Shown piece by piece: positions 27,044 through 32,286 of a stretch of DNA of 32,286 nucleotides. Below the pieces are notes generated by a model, which was given only the letters and a program-made list of their open reading frames with translations, did no database searches and had not been told where the DNA came from. The stretch comes from Thermosynechococcus sp. M98_K2018_005. GTDB lineage: Bacteria; Cyanobacteriota; Cyanobacteriia; Thermosynechococcales; Thermosynechococcaceae. Both the position numbers and the translations under genes were made by a program. The first letter of the stretch is position 1. Each line of letters opens with the position of its first letter. The stretch spans positions 1-32,286 of the forward strand of contig NZ_DVEH01000053.1 of the NCBI RefSeq assembly GCF_015295825.1, given 5' to 3'.

Positions 27044-27712
27044 CTATGGCTTTGGTATTAGCTTCCTGCCCGTGGCACACAAATCAATCAGTTCACAGCC
27101 TTCGCACTGGGGTTGACGTGCTTGGCAAACGGCGCGGCCATGGTAAATCAAGCGAATTGACCAGTTTTCCCAATCGGGCTGGGGGATCAGGCGCATTAAG
27201 TCCCGCTCAATTTTCACGGGATCCGTTTCTTGGGTCAGCCCTAGCCGCCGACTCAGCCGCTTGACATGGGTATCCACAGTCACTCCCCCCAAAATGCCGT
27301 AGCCGTGGGCAAGAACCACGTTGGCGGTTTTCCGCGCCACCCCCGGCAGTGAAAGCAAATCTTCCATCACCTTGGGCACTTGACCCCCATAGACTTCAAC
27401 AATGCGGCGACAGGCGCCTTGGATATGGCGGGCTTTGTTGCGATAAAAACCAGTGGACTTGATGTACTGTTCTAGCTCAGCCAAATCAGCCATGGCAAAG
27501 TCCTCGGCATCGCGATAGCGAGCAAACAGCGCCGGTGTGACTTGATTCACCCGCTCATCCGTACATTGGGCAGAGAGAATTGTGGCTACCAGCAGTTGCA
27601 GCGGATTGGCAAAGTGGAGGCTACAGGTGGCATCCGGATAGAGCCGTTTGAGGCGGGTGAGAATTTCCAGTGCCCGTTGTTGCTTGGCGCAGAGGCGACG
27701 GGTAATAGCCAT
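27044..27712 (-). CDS. nth: Endonuclease III
   Basis: Nth is a DNA glycosylase and AP lyase that removes oxidised pyrimidines in base-excision repair. The 222-aa protein has the helix-hairpin-helix LPGVARKTANVVL with catalytic lysine K128, and the catalytic aspartate in VDTHV (D147). The [4Fe-4S] ligands C196, C203, C206 and C212 have the canonical 6-2-5 spacing. ILSAQCTDERVN is the usual N-terminal element. It starts 8 bp after the rseP stop on the same strand, so the two are co-transcribed; the decayed Uma2 gene follows directly. All functional residues look intact. Confidence 0.97.
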   Translation of the reverse strand: MAITRRLCAKQQRALEILTRLKRLYPDATCSLHFANPLQLLVATILSAQCTDERVNQVTPALFARYRDAEDFAMADLAELEQYIKSTGFYRNKARHIQGACRRIVEVYGGQVPKVMEDLLSLPGVARKTANVVLAHGYGILGGVTVDTHVKRLSRRLGLTQETDPVKIERDLMRLIPQPDWENWSIRLIYHGRAVCQARQPQCEGCELIDLCATGRKLIPKP

Positions 27713-27720
27713 AGAAGCAC

Positions 27721-28827
27721 TTAAAAGAGTTGCTGCACCCAGCCCAAGCCCGTGAGGTTCACGGTGTCCCGCACAATGAGGAACATCCCCAGTCCGAGGA
27801 GCAAAACCAGCCCCGTTTGCATAACGCCCTCTTGGATGCGATTGGGTAAGGGACGACCCCGCAGAGCTTCTACCAGTAAAAAGAGCAGTTGACCGCCGTC
27901 AAGGGCTGGAAAGGGCAGAATGTTGATAATTGCAAGGTTAATACTGATCAAGGCTGTAAAGGTAAAGAGCTGTTCAGCATTGGAGCGGGCAATATCCGCG
28001 CCCATCGCCACGATCGCCACCGGTCCAGAGACCTGTTGAGCTGCTTGATCAAAATGCTGGAAAAGTTCCCGAAACCCATCTAGGGTCAGCACAATCACCC
28101 GCTGAAACTCCGCCGCTGCCGCCGTGACTAATTTCATCAAGTTTAAGGTGTGTTCACGGTGAATGTCGGCATGGGGGGCTAATTGAACGCCAATCCGGGC
28201 TTGCCCATCCTCACTCACCTCTGGCGTGACAGTAATCTCTTGGATGTGTCCTTGACGTTGAATCGTCAGTGTCAGGGGTTGCTGCGGATGCTGCTGAATG
28301 GCTCGCATCAGGTTTGGCAAACTATTGGCATCGGCACCCAAGGGTTGGCCATCTACGGCTAACACCAAGTCCCCCGGCTGAATACCCGCTTTGGTGGCCA
28401 CAAGGCTACTTTCGGGGACAAGGGCTGGAATGAGGACACCATCATAGTAGGTGGCCTGACTTATCCCCATGACCCCCACTTGCACCAGCAGTAGCAAATA
28501 AGCAAAGACCAGATTGGCAACCACCCCCGCGCTGATGACAATGGCGCGATCCAAAATCGGCCGGTTGCTCAGGAGATTGGGATCGTTGGCGGGAACGCCG
28601 CTATTCGGGTCATCGTCTGGGAAACCCACATAGCCACCTAGGGGAATCAGGCGCAGGGCATACTCGGTATCCTTGCCTTGAAACTTCCAGAGGATAGGGC
28701 CAAAGCCGATGGAAAAGCGGTTGACATGAATGCCTTGGCTGCGGGCAGCGATAAAGTGCCCCCACTCATGGACAAAAATTAAGATTCCCAAGATGGCGAT
28801 CGCCACCACCACTGCAACCATGGACAT
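27721..28827 (-). CDS. rseP: Site-2 protease RseP
   Basis: RseP is an intramembrane zinc metalloprotease that cleaves anti-sigma factors and leftover signal peptides. The 368-aa protein has the zinc motif HEWGH (residues 20-24) in the first membrane helix and the second-site motif LDG (309-311) in FPALDGGQLLF. One PDZ domain lies around 130-205 (GIQPGDLVLAVDGQPLG), as in cyanobacterial and Gram-positive types rather than the two of E. coli. The start MSMVAVVVAIAILGILIF is typical; ATG 28827 or the one six bases inside are both possible. It is the first gene of the minus-strand run rseP-nth and is divergent from accD (235 bp), where its promoter must lie. Confidence 0.94.
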   Translation of the reverse strand: MSMVAVVVAIAILGILIFVHEWGHFIAARSQGIHVNRFSIGFGPILWKFQGKDTEYALRLIPLGGYVGFPDDDPNSGVPANDPNLLSNRPILDRAIVISAGVVANLVFAYLLLLVQVGVMGISQATYYDGVLIPALVPESSLVATKAGIQPGDLVLAVDGQPLGADANSLPNLMRAIQQHPQQPLTLTIQRQGHIQEITVTPEVSEDGQARIGVQLAPHADIHREHTLNLMKLVTAAAAEFQRVIVLTLDGFRELFQHFDQAAQQVSGPVAIVAMGADIARSNAEQLFTFTALISINLAIINILPFPALDGGQLLFLLVEALRGRPLPNRIQEGVMQTGLVLLLGLGMFLIVRDTVNLTGLGWVQQLF

Positions 28828-28948
28828 AGATTCAACCCAGTGCTACGCTGCGAACTGTTAACTCCCTTTTATTGTGACACCGAACTTCCCCTTGGATCGG
28901 TGATCTCGCCCTCGCCCCTTGCATAATTTCTCAAACTTGTGCGATATA

Positions 28949-28962
28949 TTGCAAAAATGCAA
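28949..28962. promoter_or_regulatory. Palindrome in the rseP/accD divergent promoter region
   Basis: TTGCAAAAATGCAA is a perfect inverted repeat (5-bp arms, 4-bp centre) about 100 bp before the accD start. TTGCAA could serve as the -35 element with TGATAA (about 18 bases further) as -10, giving an accD promoter overlapping the palindrome. No regulator is assigned; this is inference from pattern only. Confidence 0.25.
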
Positions 28963-29062
28963 CAAAGTGGGATGATAAGTAATTATTCTTAGTGGACGCT
29001 CCTTAGAGAGACCCATACAAACGCGCTATTTGAGACCTCAACGTTAAAGGGAATTTTCCACA

Positions 29063-29992
29063 ATGTCTTTATTTGATTGGTTTGCAAATCGCCGTAAAGA
29101 AACCGCCTTGACCCCCATGCAGCCAGAGCGAGAAATTGCCGATGGCCTCTGGACAAAGTGCGAAGCCTGTGGCGTCATGATCTACAGCAAGGATCTGCAT
29201 GGCCATCAATTGGTCTGCCCAGAGTGCGGCCATCACCATCGCGTCAGCAGTAGTGAGCGCATCCAACAACTGATTGACCCCCACACATGGCGCCCCCTCG
29301 ATGAAAATTTGGTCAGTTGTGACCCTCTACAATTCAAGGATCGCAAGCCCTATAGCGATCGCCTGCGCGAATATCAAGAGAAAACGGGTCTCAAGGATGC
29401 CGTACAAACCGGCCTTGGCCAACTAGAGGGTCTGCCGATTGCCTTGGGGGTGATGGACTTTGCCTTCATGGGCGGTAGCATGGGCAGTGTCGTTGGGGAA
29501 AAAATCACCCGCCTGATTGAACGAGCCACTTGGGAGCATATTCCCCTGGTGATTGTCTGTGCCTCTGGCGGTGCTCGCATGCAGGAAGGGATGCTCAGCT
29601 TGGTGCAAATGGCGAAAACTGCCGCTGCCCTTGAGCGTCATCGCAGTGCGGGTCTGCTCTATATTCCGGTCTTGACCCATCCCACTGCTGGGGGCGTGAC
29701 CGCTAGCTTTGCCATGTTGGGGGATATTATTATTGCCGAGCCAAAAGCAACGATCGCCTTTGCTGGGCGGCGGGTCATTGAGCAAACACTGCGGGAAAAA
29801 CTCCCCGATGACTTCCAAACTGCCGAATTTGTCCAAAAATGTGGCTTTGTCGATGTGATCGTGCCACGCACCCAACTGAAGTCAACCTTGGCGCAATTGA
29901 TTCGTTTGCATCAACCCGTGGCAGGTCAGGTGTCCTCAACACTGTTGCCAAAATCATTCCCTTTAATGGCAATGGCTGAAGAATCGTTATAA
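29063..29992 (+). CDS. accD: Acetyl-CoA carboxylase carboxyltransferase subunit beta
   Basis: AccD with AccA transfers carboxyl from biotin to acetyl-CoA, forming malonyl-CoA for fatty-acid synthesis. The 309-aa protein starts [13 protein letters not shown] and has the N-terminal zinc ribbon CEAC-x15-CPEC (C33, C36, C52, C55). The crotonase-like carboxyltransferase core follows with [52 protein letters not shown] and [21 protein letters not shown] 29063 is preceded by AAAGGGAA. The length is usual and all motifs are intact. It is divergent from rseP and followed after 122 bp by the PP2C gene, which has its own likely leader. Confidence 0.97.
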   Translation: MSLFDWFANRRKETALTPMQPEREIADGLWTKCEACGVMIYSKDLHGHQLVCPECGHHHRVSSSERIQQLIDPHTWRPLDENLVSCDPLQFKDRKPYSDRLREYQEKTGLKDAVQTGLGQLEGLPIALGVMDFAFMGGSMGSVVGEKITRLIERATWEHIPLVIVCASGGARMQEGMLSLVQMAKTAAALERHRSAGLLYIPVLTHPTAGGVTASFAMLGDIIIAEPKATIAFAGRRVIEQTLREKLPDDFQTAEFVQKCGFVDVIVPRTQLKSTLAQLIRLHQPVAGQVSSTLLPKSFPLMAMAEESL

Positions 29993-30045
29993 AAAACAGC
30001 AACAAGACGTAGAAAAGGGCTGTCCTAGGGCGATCGCTATACAAT

Positions 30046-30077
30046 AGGGGATACCCCTCCCACACCGCAAGGTGTGG
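30046..30077 (+). other. Tandem hairpins in the leader before the PP2C gene
   Basis: AGGGG-ATA-CCCCT (30046-30058) is followed by CCACACC-GCAA-GGTGTGG (30060-30077), the latter a 7-bp stem with a GNRA-type tetraloop. No T-run follows, so this is not a normal terminator. A TACAAT box (30040-30045) lies right before it, so the hairpins could form at the 5' end of the PP2C message. The alternative is 3'-end processing of accD. Confidence 0.45.
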
Positions 30078-30114
30078 CCGTCGCTGTGCTGTCTTTGCTG
30101 GCTCACCTGCTCTA

Positions 30115-31965
30115 ATGCCTACCGCTGAAACTGATCAAAACCTCAAACTTTGGTGGGGCGTTCTCTATCCTGCCTATACCGATCACCCCATTTTAGCTGT
30201 TCCCAACCGCAACTCTGGGGGAACTGTGTTTGAGCAGGACACCAATCCTCCCAGGGGCGTTGCCTTTTTTGACCCCCAGCACCGCTACCAACGCTGGGAT
30301 CACCGTTACGCCTGTGATTTGCCCCAACTGGTGCAGGATCTACAGCCTGAAGAACCGACGCTCTTAGAAGCCCTCCGCGAAACAGCTCAGGACTGGGCCC
30401 AGGGGCTAAACATTCTCGACCCCAGTGTGGTCATTCCCCATTTGCAATCGCAATACCCTGATCTCAGTGCGGTGGCGATCGCCTATCTTGCCTTGCACCT
30501 TGTCTATCCCGAAACCATTCCAGCCATTCACGATGCGTGGCTAGATACCGTTGCCACAAGCAACTTACCGGCCAACTACTGCCACGGCATTATTCTCGAC
30601 TACAATCACACGGCTCGTCCTCTACAAGAGGTTTGGCAAGACGACAACATTTCCGATGAGCAAATTTTCCAGTACCTAGAGGACATGATTGAGCTGTGGA
30701 AAACTTTAGAACCGTGGCACTGCCATTATTCCTTGCTCACAGTTAGGAATTTAGCCGTCAACCCTGACGATCAATTGCGGCTGCATCAACTGGACTTCAC
30801 CTTGCCCTTAGTCGAAACCTTTGAGCGACCCACGCCACCCCCCAGTCTCATTGGCGTTTGGCAAGAGTTATTTGCCCATGCCTCTAGTCGCCGCCAAGCC
30901 GTTTTCATGCCCCTCCTAGTCTCCTTAAGTACGGCTCCTTTGGAGAAAATCTCAGAAATTCAGATATTGCTTGACTCCCTTGCCCCTACCCTGCGCAGTG
31001 ACCCCCTGCCAGACTTTGAGGAGGAGACAGGCGAAAGTACGGCTGACTTGATTGATGAACTGCCAGACATCACCCTCTCAGGAGCCGAAGAGCACACTGC
31101 GATTGAAGATGCACCGACTGCCCTCTTAGCGCGACAACTGGTTCAAGTGGATGTTGCCGCCCAGACAGACACCGGGCGCGATCGCCACCACAACGAGGAT
31201 TTCTATCTTATCAATCATCGGCAGCAGGTGCGCATGACCCCCAACGGTCAACAACTAGAGGTTCAGGGGGTTTATGTTCTCTGTGACGGCATGGGCGGCC
31301 ACGCCGAAGGAGAAGTCGCTAGCTCCTTAGCCACGAAAACCGTCCATGAATACTTCGAGCAGACTTGGCCGTGGCAGGGAGAACTGCCGAGTGCGGAGGA
31401 GGTACGCAACGCCATTTACCGTGCCAATGAGGTCATTTTTGCCACCAATAATCAAAAAGCAAAAACAGGTAGTGGCCGCATGGGCACGACCCTAGTGATG
31501 GCACTCGTGCACAATTACCATCTTCGCCTTGGTCATGTCGGCGACAGTCGTATCTACCGCTTCACCAAACGCCAAGGACTGCAACAACTGACCACAGATC
31601 ACGAGGTAGGTCAACGTCTGATTCAACAGGGGGTTGAGCCGGAAATTGCCTATGGCCGCCCCGATGCCTACCAACTTACCCAAGCCCTCGGCCCTCGCAA
31701 CAATGAGGCCATCTACCCAGAAGTCATCGACTTAGATATTGAAGAAGATACCCTTGTTTTACTTTGCTCCGATGGTCTGTCCGATAATCGCTGCCTTGAA
31801 ACCCATATCATTAGCCACTTAGTCCCGATGCTCGACTTTAGTATCCCCCTCAGTCAGTCGCTCCATAAATTGATTGATCTGGGGAACCAAATCAATGGCC
31901 ACGATAACCTGACGGCGATCGCCCTCCGCTTCAAATTGCGCTCCGTTCTCAGCACCCTCTTTTAG
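30115..31965 (+). CDS. PP2C-type protein phosphatase with N-terminal pseudokinase-like half
   Basis: In this 616-aa protein the C-terminal half (about 345-616) is a PPM/PP2C Ser/Thr phosphatase with all metal-binding motifs: RHHNED (357-362), DGMGGH from D391, GHVGDSRIYR, CSDGLSDN with D553, and GHDN with D597. It should be active with Mn or Mg. The N-terminal half (about 1-300) is not a named domain to me. Residues 175-230, however, run GIILDYNHTARPLQEVW, then a helix, then HYSLLTVRNLAVNP and LRLHQLDF, like the hinge, catalytic loop and DFG region of a protein kinase with the catalytic Asp replaced. An acidic linker (about 300-340) joins the halves. The ATG has no strong ribosome site. The phosphatase is certain, the pseudokinase is inference. 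Confidence 0.9.
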   Translation: MPTAETDQNLKLWWGVLYPAYTDHPILAVPNRNSGGTVFEQDTNPPRGVAFFDPQHRYQRWDHRYACDLPQLVQDLQPEEPTLLEALRETAQDWAQGLNILDPSVVIPHLQSQYPDLSAVAIAYLALHLVYPETIPAIHDAWLDTVATSNLPANYCHGIILDYNHTARPLQEVWQDDNISDEQIFQYLEDMIELWKTLEPWHCHYSLLTVRNLAVNPDDQLRLHQLDFTLPLVETFERPTPPPSLIGVWQELFAHASSRRQAVFMPLLVSLSTAPLEKISEIQILLDSLAPTLRSDPLPDFEEETGESTADLIDELPDITLSGAEEHTAIEDAPTALLARQLVQVDVAAQTDTGRDRHHNEDFYLINHRQQVRMTPNGQQLEVQGVYVLCDGMGGHAEGEVASSLATKTVHEYFEQTWPWQGELPSAEEVRNAIYRANEVIFATNNQKAKTGSGRMGTTLVMALVHNYHLRLGHVGDSRIYRFTKRQGLQQLTTDHEVGQRLIQQGVEPEIAYGRPDAYQLTQALGPRNNEAIYPEVIDLDIEEDTLVLLCSDGLSDNRCLETHIISHLVPMLDFSIPLSQSLHKLIDLGNQINGHDNLTAIALRFKLRSVLSTLF

Positions 31966-32078
31966 GGAAGACCTAGAAGAGACACTTCGGCAACTGGTAC
32001 ACTTCCTTGAGCAGATATAAACAGAGTCCCTGAACATAAAACTGTCGTCAGTACCAAACTCTTTTTACAAAAAGTGAT

Positions 32079-32286
32079 ATGGCCTCCCCCTTCTTAACAA
32101 CTGTGTTTTCCCGTAGCGTAATCAGCCTGACTGGCCTTGTTTCTCTTCTCACTGCCCCCGCCCTGGCTCAAATCACCCCCGCTGCCAATACCACGGGCAC
32201 CACCATAGAGACCGTCAATAATCAGTTGAACATTGGTGGTGGACAGCTTTCGGGGAATGGCCAAAACCTCTTTCACCTCTTCCGCG
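32079..32286 (+). CDS. Secreted filamentous-haemagglutinin-type protein, N-terminus only
   Basis: The gene is cut by the right window edge; 69 codons are visible. ATG 32079 starts MASPFLTTVFSRSVISLTGL, a signal peptide with a predicted cleavage site after APALA. The mature start QITPAANTTGTTIETVNNQL is followed by NIGGGQLSGNGQNLFHLF, the beginning of a two-partner-secretion (haemagglutination activity) domain as found in large exported cyanobacterial proteins. Such proteins are exported through a TpsB outer-membrane pore; the partner gene is not in view. It follows the PP2C gene by 113 bp that contain a CTTTTT-AC-AAAAAG hairpin and a possible TATAAA box near 32017. The family call rests on few residues. 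Confidence 0.72.
   Translation, partial: MASPFLTTVFSRSVISLTGLVSLLTAPALAQITPAANTTGTTIETVNNQLNIGGGQLSGNGQNLFHLFR

Overview
The window looks like a chromosomal segment of a cyanobacterium, most likely a thermophilic unicellular lineage of the Thermosynechococcus type. Four things seen in the sequence support this. The HIP1 octamer GCGATCGC occurs about fifty times (counted by eye). glnA has an NtcA-type promoter. The gene content is cyanobacterial: Gun4, a carboxysome-type BMC shell protein, the deazaflavin synthase subunit CofH, and DUF3285 next to ybeY. The genes are densely packed and mostly housekeeping. I see no rRNA, tRNA, CRISPR array, insertion sequence or phage gene. Genus and species are inferred, not proven.

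Layout. 1-3.2 kb: a small unknown protein, a PAS-PAS-GGDEF-EAL cyclic-di-GMP enzyme and, convergent to it, a UPF0114 membrane protein. 3.3-8.3 kb (minus strand): cofH translationally coupled to a DUF3352 protein, then a long pentapeptide-repeat protein, then leuB, followed by what looks like the tail of a lost multidrug transporter. 8.4-11.9 kb: a lone BMC-H shell gene on plus, facing a minus-strand block natD, rfaE2-like, gun4, an LTXXQ-like periplasmic protein and a broken sulfotransferase-like gene. 11.9-12.2 kb: the only intergenic stretch over 300 bp, with two similar palindromes. 12.2-17 kb (plus): two GT4 glycosyltransferases, a DUF2085 membrane protein and glnA with NtcA box and terminator. 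17-20.9 kb: ychF, then on minus the set rodA, DUF3285, ybeY and a DgkA-type kinase. 20.9-24.4 kb (plus): a receptor without an output domain, a GIY-YIG protein and an inositol-phosphatase-like enzyme joined by ATGA overlaps, then a TPR lipoprotein-like or secreted protein. 24.4-28.8 kb (minus): rseP, nth, a decayed Uma2 gene, gloB and a tryptophan-rich unknown. 29-32.3 kb (plus): accD, a PP2C phosphatase with a possible pseudokinase N-terminus, and the start of a secreted haemagglutinin-type protein cut by the window edge.

Together the genes cover nitrogen assimilation (glnA, natD), chlorophyll synthesis (gun4), deazaflavin synthesis (cofH), leucine synthesis (leuB), fatty-acid initiation (accD), cell envelope and shape (rodA, dgkA-like, rseP, glycosyltransferases, rfaE2-like) and signalling (GGDEF-EAL, HAMP receptor, PP2C).

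I did not find a clear new defence or mobile system. The most informative unlabelled signals are three gene remnants (sulfotransferase-like, Uma2, transporter tail), two evenly spaced palindromes upstream of the glycosyltransferases, the coupled receptor/GIY-YIG/phosphatase operon, and the pseudokinase-like half of the PP2C protein.
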